Positions 34,712 to 43,772 are shown, numbered from the stretch's first letter. The stretch: 64,000 nt of DNA from Actinotalea sp. Marseille-Q4924 (GCF_916618755.1 NZ_CAKAKB010000003.1:62001-126000); one strand, 5' to 3'. The notes: a model not told the origin generated them from the letters alone. Numbers and translations: made by a program.

Positions 34712-35675
34712 CGAAGCCCTCCCCGGTGAGCTCGACGAACATCTCCTCCAGGTCGGCGGTGCGGACCTCCAGGCCACGCACCGGCACGCCCGCCCGGACG
34801 AGCGCGACGACGACGTCCTCCGGGGCGGTGGCGCCCAGCGTGGCGGTGACGGCGTCGGCGTCGAGGGCCACGGCCGCGAGGCCCAGGCGGTCGAGCACCC
34901 TCGCGGCGCCCGCCGGGTCGCTCGAGCGGACGGCGACGACGGCGGCGCTCCGCGCGCGCAGGTCGGGCAGGGCGTCCTGCGCGACGAGCCGGCCCCGGTG
35001 CATGACGCCCACGTGCGTGCACACCTGCTCCACCTCGGACAGCAGGTGGGTGGAGAGCACGACGGTCGAGCCGGACGCCGCGAGCTCGAGCAGGAGGGAC
35101 CGCACCTCGCGGGTACCCTGCGGGTCCAGCCCGTTGGTGGGCTCGTCGAGGACGAGCAGGTCGCGCGGGCGCAGCAGGGCCGCCGCGAGGCCCAGTCGCT
35201 GCCGCATGCCGAGCGAGTAGTGCCGGTAGCGCTTGCCCGCCGCGGCCGCCAGCCCGACCCGCTCCAGCGCGGCGCCGATCCGCCGGTCGAGGGTGCGCGG
35301 GTCGGTGGTGCGGTCGGCGGCGTCGAGACGCCGCAGGTTCTCGACAGCGGACAGGTAGGGGTGGAACGCCGGCCCCTCGACGAGGGCGCCGACGCGCGGG
35401 AGGACCGCCGCGGCGTCGTCGGGCATGGCGTGACCGAGCAGGAAGCGCTCGCCCGCCGTCGGCTGCAGGAGGCCGAGCAGCATGCGGATCGTCGTCGTCT
35501 TGCCCGAGCCGTTGGGGCCGAGGAAGCCGTAGACGGCCCCGTGCGGCACGGCGAGGTCGACCCCGTCGACGGCGACCTGGCCCGACCGGAAGCGCTTCGT
35601 CAGTCCGCGGGTCGCCAGGGCGAGGTCCGTCGGCGGAGCCGGTGCGAGGGGGACGTCGAGGGCGGGGGCGCTCAC
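34698..35675 (-). CDS. ABC transporter ATP-binding protein, cassette 1
   Basis: A 325-residue ABC-2-type ATPase. Walker A is GPNGSGKTTTIRMLLGL, the signature is YSLGMRQRLGLAAALL, Walker B is LLVLDEPTNGLDPQGTREV, and a C-terminal regulatory part of about 80 residues follows. The GTG start overlaps the stop of the upstream RseB/LolA-like gene (GTGA, 35672-35675). Blocks such as TKRFRSGQVAVDG and VPHGAVYGFLGPNGSGK are nearly identical to the ATPase at 57.8 kb, marking a duplication. Confidence 0.92.
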   Translation of the reverse strand: MSAPALDVPLAPAPPTDLALATRGLTKRFRSGQVAVDGVDLAVPHGAVYGFLGPNGSGKTTTIRMLLGLLQPTAGERFLLGHAMPDDAAAVLPRVGALVEGPAFHPYLSAVENLRRLDAADRTTDPRTLDRRIGAALERVGLAAAAGKRYRHYSLGMRQRLGLAAALLRPRDLLVLDEPTNGLDPQGTREVRSLLLELAASGSTVVLSTHLLSEVEQVCTHVGVMHRGRLVAQDALPDLRARSAAVVAVRSSDPAGAARVLDRLGLAAVALDADAVTATLGATAPEDVVVALVRAGVPVRGLEVRTADLEEMFVELTGEGFDVSG

Positions 35676-36955
35676 CCGGTCGGCCCGGGCGGGGCGGCGG
35701 CCGCGGCCGCCTCGAGCGTGGCGCGGTCCACCGCGCCGACGAGCACCCGGCCGTCGTCGGTGACGAGGACGCTGAGCAGGCGCGACGTGAGCAGCCGGCC
35801 CGAGCCCCACTCACCGGACACGGCCGGCAGGGACTTCAGGAGCGCGGCTGCCTGGGCGGCGGTCGACCCGGTCTCGTCCTCCCCGCCGTGCCCCGGACCG
35901 AAGGGCGCACCGCCGTCGTCGCCGGGCGCCTCGCCCGCGCCGCCGCCGGCGAGCCGGTCCAGCGCTCCCGGGGGCAGCGCCGCCACGAGCACCGACGACC
36001 AGCCGTCGCCCACGAGCTGCGGCTCCGCGTCCGTCGTGGCGTCCGGCACGCCTCCAGGGCCCGGAGCGGCGCCGTCCGCCGCAGCGTCGCCGGGCGCCGG
36101 GGCGGGGCCGTCGCCGTGGCGGGCCGTGAGGTCGACCTCCTCGACCGTCGCACCCGGCGGCGGCGTGAACGTGACGGTGTCCTCGGCCGGCGGCACGAGG
36201 CTGAGGCTCGTGAACCCGACCTCGAGGGCCGGCGCGGCGTGGCCGACCGCGAAGACCTGGACGCGCGTGGGCACCCGGTCCGCGGCGTCGACGGCGATCC
36301 GGACGGACGCCACGAGCGACCCCTCGCCGCGCGGGGTGAGGACGAGCTGGTGGGCGGGTCGGCCCGCGACCGTCACCGGCTCACCGACGGTGACGTCGGT
36401 CGACGGCTCGAGCGCCTGCAGGACGAGGTCGCTCACCTCGCGCGGCGTCAGCGGCGGCACCGCGGCGTCGACACGGGCGCGCAGGTCCGCCGCGGGCGTG
36501 CCCGGGCCGTCGTCGGGCAGGAGGTAGCGGGTGGCGAGGCGGTCGTCGCTCGACCACGTCCACAGGTCCTCGCCGTCGGCGACCACGGTCAGCTCGCCCA
36601 TCCGGCCGTGCAGCGAGACGCGCGAGCGATCGGGCCCGAGCGCCCAGACCCGCAGGGTGTGCTCACCCTCGAGGAGCGACATGGCGTCCGTGGAGGACCC
36701 GGGGCCGGCGTCCGCCGAGATCCCCGGCAACGACGGCAGGCCGAGGTCCGCGCGGTGAACCAGCGTGCCGGACAGCCCCTCGACCTCGGCGGACTGCAGG
36801 TCGTCCAGGAGCTCCGTCGCCGTGCGGTCGGGCAGGTCCGGCGCGGCGGAGGCGACGACGGGGGCCACCAGCCCCGCACCGACGACGGCGACCGCGAGTC
36901 CGGCGGGCAAGGCCCAGCGGACGCCTGGGCGGGGACGGCGGGGTCGCGACGACAT
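35672..36955 (-). CDS. secreted RseB/LolA-like protein, cassette 1
   Basis: A 427-residue exported protein. An N-terminal hydrophobic signal or anchor (LPAGLAVAVVGAGLVAPVVA, about residues 16-35) is followed by a domain resembling the RseB/MucB-LolA fold: LSGTLVHRADLGLPSLP, HTLRVWALGPDRSRVSL, DLWTWSS, VAGRPAHQLVLTPR. The Gly/Ala/Pro/Asp-rich middle is probably disordered. The end, GRLLTSRLLSVLVTDDGRVLVGAV, is shared with the paralogue at 56.4 kb. In proteobacteria this fold binds lipids or lipoproteins; here, with no outer membrane assumed, sensing or handing a lipidated substrate to the ABC-2 transporter is inference. Confidence 0.82.
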   Translation of the reverse strand: MSSRPRRPRPGVRWALPAGLAVAVVGAGLVAPVVASAAPDLPDRTATELLDDLQSAEVEGLSGTLVHRADLGLPSLPGISADAGPGSSTDAMSLLEGEHTLRVWALGPDRSRVSLHGRMGELTVVADGEDLWTWSSDDRLATRYLLPDDGPGTPAADLRARVDAAVPPLTPREVSDLVLQALEPSTDVTVGEPVTVAGRPAHQLVLTPRGEGSLVASVRIAVDAADRVPTRVQVFAVGHAAPALEVGFTSLSLVPPAEDTVTFTPPPGATVEEVDLTARHGDGPAPAPGDAAADGAAPGPGGVPDATTDAEPQLVGDGWSSVLVAALPPGALDRLAGGGAGEAPGDDGGAPFGPGHGGEDETGSTAAQAAALLKSLPAVSGEWGSGRLLTSRLLSVLVTDDGRVLVGAVDRATLEAAAAAAPPGPTG

Positions 36956-37018
36956 GCCCCCATCCTCGCCCCGGTCCGGGAGCGCGTCGAGGTCCGCAGG
37001 TCCGACGCCGCGCGCGCC

Positions 37019-37034
37019 CTCAGTCCTCCCTCAG
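37019..37034 (+). promoter_or_regulatory. CTCAG-N6-CTCAG direct repeat, cassette 1
   Basis: CTCAG at 37019-37023 and 37030-37034, an 11-bp period, in the divergent gap between the RseB/LolA-like gene and the Nudix fusion. OmpR-family regulators usually bind such one-turn direct repeats. The same arrangement lies at 56363-56378. Confidence 0.5.
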
Positions 37035-37060
37035 GGGGATGCGGGCACCAGGATGGGCCC

Positions 37061-38797
37061 ATGGTGCGACGCAGCGCGGGACTCCTCCCGTACCGCCGGC
37101 GGGACGGCGTCGTCGAGGTCTTCCTCGGCCACATGGGCGGGCCCCTCTGGGCGCGCAAGGAGGAGGGCGCGTGGACGGTCCTCAAGGGCGAGCACGACGA
37201 CGACGAGGACGCGGACACGGCGGCCGACCGCGAGTTCGCCGAGGAGACGGGCCTCGAGCCCCCGCCGGGGCGGCGACTGCCCCTCGGGACCGTGCGGCAG
37301 AAGGGTGGCAAGGAGGTCACGGCCTGGGCCGTGGAGGCCGACCTGGACGCGGGCGCCGCCGTCAGCGGCACCTTCGAGATGCCCTGGCCGCCGCGGTCCG
37401 GGCGGGTGCAGACGTTCCCGGAGATCGACAGGTTCCGGTGGTGGCCGCTGGCGCAGGCCCGCGAGGTCGTCGTCGGGGCGCAGACGGAGCTCCTCGACCG
37501 CCTCGAGGCAGCGCTCGGTGCCGCGGGGGAGGACGACCCGCCGGTGGTGGTGCGGCTCCCGGACGGGACCCTCAAGCACCGCTCCCCGCTGACCGGCACC
37601 GAGGTGTGGACGGTGCCGCGTCGGGCCCACCGGCCGCACCACGACCGGCCCGGTGAGGGTCCGCGGCGGCCGCTCGACGCCGCCGCGGCGGGGCGGGTCT
37701 GCGCGTTCTGCCCCGGACGGCACCTGGAGACGCCGCCGGAGAAGGCGCGGATGCTGTCGACCGGGGAGGTCCAGCGGCACGTCCCTGCGTCCGCGCTCGG
37801 AGCGACGGAGCCCGAGCTGCGCCGGTTCGCCAACCTCTTCGAGATCCTGTCGGTGGACTACTGGCGGACGGACCACGGCTGGGCGGTGCCCGACGAGGTG
37901 CAGGCGCGGGCGGCGGCCTACGTCGCCCAGCCGCTCGGTCGCGAGCACGTGCTCGGGGTGCTGCGCCGGCGTGCCGCGGCGGAGGGCGTCGACGACGCCG
38001 CCTGGGCCGCGCTCCCGGACGACGCCCGGCTGGAGCGTGCGGTCGACCTGTTCGCCGGGGCGCACGACGTCGTCGCCGCCCGCAGGCACCACGTGGACGG
38101 GGCGCGGTTCGAGGACGAGCTGGCCGGTCCGGGCACGATGACGCCGGACGAGCACCACCGGTTCGTCGCCTTCACGCTCGACGCGGTGCGCTCGCTGTAC
38201 GCCGAGCAGCCGCACGCCCGGTACGTCGTCGCGTTCCAGAACTGGCTGCGCCCGGCCGGGGCGTCGTTCGACCACCTGCACAAGCAGGTCATCGCCATCG
38301 ACGAGCCCGGGCCGCGCACGGCTGCGGTCCTGCGCCGGCTGCGCGAGGACCCCGACGTGGTGCGTCGCCGGGTGCTGGCCCACGCCGAGGAGCGCGGGCT
38401 CGTCGTCGCGCGGACGGACCACGCCGTCGCGCTGGCCGGCGTCGGGCACACCTACCCCGCGTTCGAGGTGTGGTCGCTGGACGACCGGCTGCCGTGGGAG
38501 CACGACGACGAGCAGGTCCGGGGGATGTCGGACCTGCTGCACGCGCTGCACGCCGCGACGGGTGTCGCGATGCCGTCGAACGAGGAGTGGCACCACCGCC
38601 CGCCCGACGCCGCCGAGCGGCTGCCGTGGAACGTCGTCCTGAAGTGGCGCGACGCGACGGCCGCGGGGTTCGAGGGCGCGACGGGGATCCACGTGACGAC
38701 GGTGGACCCCTGGGTGCTGCGCGCGGACACGGTCGCGCGGCTGCATGAGCTGCGCGGCACGGGGGTCGTCGCCGAGGTGCGTCTCGGCGACGAGTGA
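37061..38797 (+). CDS. Nudix-DUF4921 (GalT-like) fusion protein
   Basis: A 578-residue two-domain protein. Residues 1-160 are a Nudix hydrolase with a perfect Nudix box (G-x5-E-x7-REFAEETGL). From about residue 165 (VRLPDGTLKHRSPLTGTEVWTVPRRAHRP) a complete DUF4921 domain follows, related to galactose-1-phosphate uridylyltransferase/HIT folds. It has zinc-type cysteines in CAFCPGRHLETPPE and the histidines of FDHLHKQ. DUF4921 proteins are normally free-standing. Fusion suggests coupled handling of a nucleoside-diphosphate or nucleotide-sugar substrate. It is divergent from cassette 1 with the CTCAG repeat between. Confidence 0.85.
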   Translation: MVRRSAGLLPYRRRDGVVEVFLGHMGGPLWARKEEGAWTVLKGEHDDDEDADTAADREFAEETGLEPPPGRRLPLGTVRQKGGKEVTAWAVEADLDAGAAVSGTFEMPWPPRSGRVQTFPEIDRFRWWPLAQAREVVVGAQTELLDRLEAALGAAGEDDPPVVVRLPDGTLKHRSPLTGTEVWTVPRRAHRPHHDRPGEGPRRPLDAAAAGRVCAFCPGRHLETPPEKARMLSTGEVQRHVPASALGATEPELRRFANLFEILSVDYWRTDHGWAVPDEVQARAAAYVAQPLGREHVLGVLRRRAAAEGVDDAAWAALPDDARLERAVDLFAGAHDVVAARRHHVDGARFEDELAGPGTMTPDEHHRFVAFTLDAVRSLYAEQPHARYVVAFQNWLRPAGASFDHLHKQVIAIDEPGPRTAAVLRRLREDPDVVRRRVLAHAEERGLVVARTDHAVALAGVGHTYPAFEVWSLDDRLPWEHDDEQVRGMSDLLHALHAATGVAMPSNEEWHHRPPDAAERLPWNVVLKWRDATAAGFEGATGIHVTTVDPWVLRADTVARLHELRGTGVVAEVRLGDE

Positions 38798-38813
38798 CCG
38801 TCGTCGGGTCGGC

Positions 38814-39146
38814 TCAGCGGACGAGGCGCCCCTCGTCGATCGACAGGTGGACCGTCTCGTCGTCGTCCACCGACGCGACGTCGTCGCCGCTCACCCAGGT
38901 GTCACCCCCGAGCAGCCCCTTGTGGATGCGCAGGTAGCCCGTGCGGGCCAGCCAGTGCGCCGCGGAGGCGGGAGGGCCGTCGTCGCCGAGGAGGGTCTCC
39001 TGCCCTTCGGCGGTCACGGCGTCCGGGTCCCCCAGGTGCACGTCCTTGACCTTGCCCAGCTTGTGGCCGTCGACGTCCACGACGGCCATGCCCTCCCTCA
39101 CCAGGGTGATCGCGCGGGTCCCGTGTCCGAAGGCGTCGGCGCTCAT
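38814..39146 (-). CDS. DUF2171/PRC-barrel-like small protein
   Basis: A 110-residue protein. The segment MAVVDVDGHKLGKVKDVHLGDPDAVTAEG resembles the PRC-barrel/DUF2171 beta fold found in stress-related and photosynthetic proteins. The second half (RIHKGLLGGDTWVSGDDVASVDDDETVHLSID) repeats the beta pattern. It has no membrane segment. ATG 39146 has GAGGAGGAG upstream. The role is unknown. Confidence 0.65.
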   Translation of the reverse strand: MSADAFGHGTRAITLVREGMAVVDVDGHKLGKVKDVHLGDPDAVTAEGQETLLGDDGPPASAAHWLARTGYLRIHKGLLGGDTWVSGDDVASVDDDETVHLSIDEGRLVR

Positions 39147-39322
39147 GGCTCCTCCTCGAGCTCGTGGTCCTCCCAGTGAACGACGCCCCGCCGTCGTCGG
39201 CACGTCGAGCCGCGGCGGGTGGGCACCGCCGGGGACGTTGGTACCTGGACCGGACTGCTCGACGGGCGTGGCCTGGGGGAGTCGCCGGTGGCCGGCGGCG
39301 CGACATCGGGGAGGAGGACGAC
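39147..39322. other. divergent intergenic region
   Basis: A 176-nt region between the DUF2171-like and GyrI-like genes. Strong ribosome-binding sites sit at both ends. I see no clear promoter hexamers. Confidence 0.4.
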
Positions 39323-39781
39323 ATGGACGTGGAGACGGTGGACCTGGCGCCTGGGCGGCTCGTGGGGGTGCACGAGGTGGTCGCGGTGCCGGACCTCACG
39401 GACTTCTTCGGTCGTGCCTTCGGGACCGCGGCCGCGGCGGTGGCGGCCGTGGGTGCGCCGCCGTCCGGGCCGGCGGTGGCGCTGTACCGCGGCGACGTCA
39501 CCGACCGGGTCGACGTCACGGCGGGGTTCCCCGTGCCGCTCGACGCCCCGGCGCCGGGGGACGGCCTGGCGGACGTGCGGCTGCCGGAGGGCCCCGCCGT
39601 GGTCACCGTGCACGTCGGTCCCTACGACACCCTGCGGGACACCTATGCGCGTCTGGAGCAGTGGATGTCCGGACGCGGGCTCGTCGCGCGCGACGTCATG
39701 TGGGAGGAGTACCTCGACGGCCCGGATGCCGAGCCGGACCCGGCGCGCTGGCGGACCCGGGTCGTCATGCCGGTCCGCTGA
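39323..39781 (+). CDS. GyrI-like small-molecule-binding protein
   Basis: A 152-residue stand-alone GyrI-like (AraC effector-binding) domain. The pattern VETVDLAPGRLVGVHEVV, a central ALYRGDVTDRVDVTAGFPV and a C-terminal VTVHVGPYDTLRDTYARLEQWM with late DVMWEEYLDGPDAEPDPARWRT fit the SHS2-type ligand-binding fold. There is no DNA-binding domain, so it is probably a soluble binder or hydrolase of small hydrophobic molecules. GAGGAGGA precedes ATG 39323. Confidence 0.75.
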   Translation: MDVETVDLAPGRLVGVHEVVAVPDLTDFFGRAFGTAAAAVAAVGAPPSGPAVALYRGDVTDRVDVTAGFPVPLDAPAPGDGLADVRLPEGPAVVTVHVGPYDTLRDTYARLEQWMSGRGLVARDVMWEEYLDGPDAEPDPARWRTRVVMPVR

Positions 39782-39815
39782 GCGGGGCGGCCGCCGCGCG
39801 GTCGGTGCCGGGGCG

Positions 39816-39821
39816 TACGGT
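39816..39821 (+). promoter_or_regulatory. -10 element of RecF-like ATPase gene (leaderless)
   Basis: TACGGT, 6 nt before ATG 39828. Confidence 0.5.
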
Positions 39822-39827
39822 TCGGCG

Positions 39828-40934
39828 ATGATCCGGACGATCGCCGTCGAGGGGTACCGCTCGCTGCGCCACCTCGTCGTCGGTCTGGGGACGCTGACCG
39901 TGGTCACCGGGCCGAACGGCTCGGGCAAGACGAGCGTCTACCGTGCGCTGCGGCTGCTCGCCGACCTGACGCGGGACGGCGCGCTGTCCAGCCTCGCGCG
40001 CGAGGGCGGCCTCCGGTCGGCGCTGCACGCGGGGCCGTGGACCGGTGAGCGCGTGTCCCTCCGCCTGGGGTTCGCCGACGACGACCTGTCGTACGCCGTC
40101 GACCTCGGCATGCCGCAGCCGCCGACGCCCTTCCCGCTCGACCCCGAGGTGAAGTCCGAGGTCGTGTGGGCGGGTCCGCACCTGCGCGCCGGCGCCGTCC
40201 TCGCCGACCGGAAGGGCCCCCGGGTGCGGATCCGGGACCGCGACGGGGAGCTGGTCGTCGCCCCGTGGCAGGTGCGCGCGCACGAGTCGCTCGTCGCGAC
40301 GCTCGCGGACCCGGCGGAGGCCCCCGAGCTCTACGCGATCCGGGAGCAGGCGCGGCGGTGGCGCTTCTACGACCACGTCCGCACCGATGCCGACGCGCCC
40401 GCTCGGCGGCCGGGGGTCGCCACGTTCACGCCGGTGCTGGCGGCCGACGGCGCTGACCTGGCCGCCGCGCTGCTGACGATCCAGCGGGTCGGCGTGGCGC
40501 AGACGCTCGACAGCGCGGTGGACGCCGCGTTCCCGGGATGCACCCTCCAGGTCGGCGAGGACGCCGACGGCGGCTGCCGCCTCACGCTGGACCAGCCGGG
40601 CGTGCGGCGGCCCCTGGGCGTGGCCGAGCTCTCCGACGGCACCGTGCGCTTCCTGCTGCTCGCCGCGGCGCTGCTGTCCCCGCGCCCGCCGGCGCTCCTG
40701 GTCCTCAACGAGCCCGAGGCGAGCCTGCACCCCAGCCTCATGCCGGCGCTCGCCGCCCTGGTGGCGGACGCGGCGACGCGCTCGCAGGTCGTCGTCGTGA
40801 CGCACTCCGGCGAGCTCGTCCGGGCGCTGCGTGCGGACGCGGACCTCCTCGAGCTGCACAAGGACGGCGGCGCGACGGGCGTCGTCGGCAGCCTCGCCTT
40901 CGAGGGGCCGGAGTGGTCGTGGCCGCGCCGCTGA
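39828..40934 (+). CDS. AAA/ABC-type ATPase (RecF/OLD-like, AAA_21)
   Basis: A 368-residue ATPase. It starts IRTIAVEGYRSLRHLVV, the usual RecF/SMC-like entry strand, then Walker A GPNGSGKTS near residue 30. Late blocks are AELSDGTVRFLLLAAALL (signature-like), LLVLNEPEASLHPSLMPAL (Walker B) and VVVTHSGELVRAL (H-loop). There is no TOPRIM nuclease domain as in OLD proteins, and no toxin-like neighbour as in many defence pairs. Single genes of this type are common and of unknown function. A -10 hexamer fixes the ATG. Confidence 0.8.
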   Translation: MIRTIAVEGYRSLRHLVVGLGTLTVVTGPNGSGKTSVYRALRLLADLTRDGALSSLAREGGLRSALHAGPWTGERVSLRLGFADDDLSYAVDLGMPQPPTPFPLDPEVKSEVVWAGPHLRAGAVLADRKGPRVRIRDRDGELVVAPWQVRAHESLVATLADPAEAPELYAIREQARRWRFYDHVRTDADAPARRPGVATFTPVLAADGADLAAALLTIQRVGVAQTLDSAVDAAFPGCTLQVGEDADGGCRLTLDQPGVRRPLGVAELSDGTVRFLLLAAALLSPRPPALLVLNEPEASLHPSLMPALAALVADAATRSQVVVVTHSGELVRALRADADLLELHKDGGATGVVGSLAFEGPEWSWPRR

Positions 40935-40975
40935 GGGGCGCCCCGCTGCGACGGTGACGCGTCCCGTCGTCGGAC

Positions 40976-41578
40976 CTACGTCGCCGCGCGTGCGTGGAGC
41001 TCGAGGAGTGCCAGGCGGAGCCGCTCGGCGAGCCCGGGCGCCGCGTCCGCCGGCAGAGCCGAGACGTCGAACCACGCGACGTGCTCGCTCTCGTCGCTGA
41101 CGGCAGGCGTCGCGTCGGCGGGGGCGAGGGCGACGTAGCCGACGTCCCAGTGCGCCCGGCACCGGCCGAACGACGCGCCCAGCTCGTGCCGGTCGAGCTC
41201 CGCGGGGAGCAGCCGGTCACCGACGGCGCCGACGAGCCGGAGCCCGGCGATGCCGCTCTCCTCGCGCGCCTCCCGCAACGCGGTCATGGCCAGCGAGGTG
41301 TCCGCCGCCTCGGCGTGCCCACCCGTCTGCACCCAGAACCGGCCCTTGCGGTGGAAGCAGAGCAGCACCCGGCTCAGGTCGGGCGTGAGGATCCAGCACG
41401 AGCCGGTGAGGTGCTCCGGCCCTCCGTCACGCGAGAGCGCCGCGGGCCCGAGGGTGCGCACGAGCGACGCGTAGCGGGCGGCCAGCCGGCGCTGGCCGTC
41501 GTCCACCGGCGTCCAGGTGCGCAGGTCGTCGAGGAAGGCCTCCGCAGGGTCGGGCGTCCCGGCCGCGGCGGTCGGCAT
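40976..41578 (-). CDS. Nudix hydrolase
   Basis: A 200-residue protein with a Nudix domain in residues 55-190: GCWILTPDLSRVLLCFHRKGRFWVQTGGHAEAADTSLAMTALREAREESGI, where the Nudix box reads GGHAEAADTSLAMTALREAREESG. It is predicted to cleave a nucleoside diphosphate linked to another moiety; the substrate is undetermined. The ATG (41578) shares one base with the stop of the molybdate transporter gene (TGATG), so the two are translationally coupled. Confidence 0.85.
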   Translation of the reverse strand: MPTAAAGTPDPAEAFLDDLRTWTPVDDGQRRLAARYASLVRTLGPAALSRDGGPEHLTGSCWILTPDLSRVLLCFHRKGRFWVQTGGHAEAADTSLAMTALREAREESGIAGLRLVGAVGDRLLPAELDRHELGASFGRCRAHWDVGYVALAPADATPAVSDESEHVAWFDVSALPADAAPGLAERLRLALLELHARAAT

Positions 41579-42783
41579 CAGGGCGTCCCGCGGCGCCGGG
41601 CGTCCAGGCGCGCCACCAGCCACCATGCGAGGAGCCCCAGGACGAGGGCGACGGCGAGGTTGAGCACCACGCCCAGCACGCCCACGACCACGGCGAACGC
41701 CCAGTCGACCGGTCGGCGCAGGTCGCGCAGGAGCGTCATGTGCAGGACACCGGCGACGGCCAGCAGCCCCGCGAGCACGGGCAGGGGGAAGGCCTGCAGC
41801 GCGGGTCCGAGCCCCGCCCCGACGCCCAGCGCCAGCCCGACGAGCAGCGTGCCGATCGCGATCGACGCCCCGCCGGTCCGGGCTCCGAAGGCGCGGTGGG
41901 CCGTGAACCCGCCGGCGCCGTGGCACACGGGCATCCCGCTCACCGCCCCCACGCCGACGTTGGCGAGCCCGAGGCTGATGGCGAGGCGGTTGGGGGTCAC
42001 CCGCCGCGCCGCCGCCCCGTAGTAGGTGCGGGCCGCCTCGGCCGCGCCGATGCAGGAGTTCGCGAACGTCAAGGGGATCTGCGGCAGCGTGAGGGTCACG
42101 GCGGCCACGGCGACGACGGACCACGACAGGTCCGGCGCGTCGAGCGGGGCCGGCCCGAGAGCCACCGCACCGGGGCCCGTGACGAGCACGACGACGACGC
42201 CCACCGCCACGAGCGCGAGGCTGACGGCGTACCGCCGCAGCAGCGCGGCCAGGACCGCGACCAGGAGGGCCCCACCGACGAGGTAGGCGGTGGGGCGGGT
42301 GTGGTCGGCGAACGTGGTCGGTGGCGCGGTGACGAGTCCGGTCGCCACCTCGAGGAACAGCAGACCCACGGACAGCTGGACCGCGCGCACGAGGGGCAGC
42401 GGGAAGACGCGCGCCGCCCGGTCCAGCAGCCCGGTGGCGCCGAGGACGAGGAAGACCACGCCCATGAGCAGCGCGCCGGCGGCGATCTCGTCCGGGCCGA
42501 GCCGGGCGGCGATGGCGATCGCGCCGAAGGCCTTGAGCGGCTGCACGGGGACCGGGACGCGGTAGTACAGCCCGGAGAGGATGTAGAGCACGCCCGCGGG
42601 GAGCAGCGCGGCCGTCGCCGAGAGGCCGTTGACGACGATCATGGCGACCGCGATCGGGACCAGCACCCCGACGTCGCCGACGGCTCCCGCGATCTCCCGG
42701 ACGTCGAGGCGCGGCCGCAGGAGTGGCCCGCGGTCGGCGCCGGGTGCGACGCGGACGCCGTCCTCGCGGAGGTCGTCGTGCAC
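41578..42783 (-). CDS. MOT1-type molybdate/sulfate transporter
   Basis: A 401-residue membrane protein with about 10-12 helices. VPVQPLKAFGAIAIA and SGMPVCHGAGGFTAHRAFGA are the two signature motifs of the MOT1 molybdate-transporter branch of the SulP superfamily, without a STAS domain. Molybdate uptake is therefore likelier than sulfate. The window also has a molybdopterin oxidoreductase at its right edge, a possible consumer. GTG 42783 is the start, and the downstream Nudix gene is coupled. Confidence 0.85.
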   Translation of the reverse strand: MHDDLREDGVRVAPGADRGPLLRPRLDVREIAGAVGDVGVLVPIAVAMIVVNGLSATAALLPAGVLYILSGLYYRVPVPVQPLKAFGAIAIAARLGPDEIAAGALLMGVVFLVLGATGLLDRAARVFPLPLVRAVQLSVGLLFLEVATGLVTAPPTTFADHTRPTAYLVGGALLVAVLAALLRRYAVSLALVAVGVVVVLVTGPGAVALGPAPLDAPDLSWSVVAVAAVTLTLPQIPLTFANSCIGAAEAARTYYGAAARRVTPNRLAISLGLANVGVGAVSGMPVCHGAGGFTAHRAFGARTGGASIAIGTLLVGLALGVGAGLGPALQAFPLPVLAGLLAVAGVLHMTLLRDLRRPVDWAFAVVVGVLGVVLNLAVALVLGLLAWWLVARLDARRRGTP

Positions 42784-42833
42784 GTGGGCTCCAAGGGTGT
42801 GGGTGTCGACGCCGCGGTCAGCGTACGCGGCAC

Positions 42834-42839
42834 TACCGT
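42834..42839 (+). promoter_or_regulatory. -10 element of Ppx/GppA gene (leaderless)
   Basis: TACCGT, 6 nt before ATG 42846. Confidence 0.55.
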
Positions 42840-42845
42840 GCGTCC

Positions 42846-43772
42846 ATGAGACTGGGTGTGCTCGACGTCGGCTCCAACACCGTCCACCTCCTCGTCGTCG
42901 ACGCGCACCGCGGCGCCCCGCCGGTGCCGCAGTCGTCCACGAAGTCGGTGCTCCGCCTGATGCGGTACCTCGAGCCGTCGGGCCGGATCAGCGACGAGGG
43001 GGTGGAGGCGGTCCTGGCGGCGGTGCGCGAGGCGTGCCGCCACACCGAACGCTCCAAGATCGACGAGCTCCTGCCCTTCGCGACGTCGGCGCTGCGCGAG
43101 GCGCCCAACGGCCAGGAGGTCCTCGACCTCGTGGAGTCCGAGACGGGGGTGCGCCTGCAGGTGCTGTCGGGCGACGACGAGGCCCGGATCACCTTCCTCG
43201 CCGTCCGCCGCTGGTACGGGTGGTCGGCGGGGGAGATCCTCCTGCTGGACATCGGCGGCGGCTCCCTGGAGATCGCTGCGGGCGGGGAGGAGGAGCCCGA
43301 GGTGGCGGTGTCGGTCCCGCTCGGTGCCGGCCGGTCCACGATCGGCTTCCTCCACGACGACCCACCGACCTCGAAGCAGATGGACGAGCTGCGGGAGCAC
43401 GCGGCCGGCGTCCTCAAGAAGACCGTGAAGGCGTTCTCCGACGCCCCGAAGCCCGAGCACGTCGTCGGGTCCTCCAAGACGATCCGCTCGTTGGCACGGC
43501 TGGCCGGGTCGGTGGCGGACGGCGTCGGGGCCCAGGACCGCCGCCTGCTCCGGCTCGACCAGCTGGAGGACTGGGTGCCGCGCCTGGCGAAGATGCCGGC
43601 CGACGCCCGCCCCGCCCTGCCCGGCATCACCCAGGACCGGACCTTCCAGATCGTCGCGGGAGGCATCGTGCTCGCCGCCGCGATGCGCGCGTTCGGGGTG
43701 CGGGAGCTCGAGGTCTCGCCGTGGGCGCTGCGCGAGGGGCTCATCCTGCGCTACCTCGACCGTCTGGCCTAG
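42846..43772 (+). CDS. Ppx/GppA family phosphatase
   Basis: A 308-residue exopolyphosphatase/pppGpp phosphohydrolase of the short actinobacterial type (only the ASKHA catalytic core, no C-terminal HD-like domain). The phosphate-binding loops are LGVLDVGSNTVHLLVVD at the N-terminus and ILLLDIGGGSLEIA near residue 140. ATSALREAPNG and VVGSSKTIRSLARL are further core blocks. Expected substrates are polyphosphate or guanosine pentaphosphate. A leaderless promoter gives the start. Confidence 0.9.
   Translation: MRLGVLDVGSNTVHLLVVDAHRGAPPVPQSSTKSVLRLMRYLEPSGRISDEGVEAVLAAVREACRHTERSKIDELLPFATSALREAPNGQEVLDLVESETGVRLQVLSGDDEARITFLAVRRWYGWSAGEILLLDIGGGSLEIAAGGEEEPEVAVSVPLGAGRSTIGFLHDDPPTSKQMDELREHAAGVLKKTVKAFSDAPKPEHVVGSSKTIRSLARLAGSVADGVGAQDRRLLRLDQLEDWVPRLAKMPADARPALPGITQDRTFQIVAGGIVLAAAMRAFGVRELEVSPWALREGLILRYLDRLA

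Noticed and set aside
39828-40934. RecF/OLD-like ATPase as a phage-defence system
   Set aside because: No nuclease, toxin or other defence partner adjoins it and the neighbours are housekeeping-type genes. Single ATPases of this class are common, so I do not claim defence.
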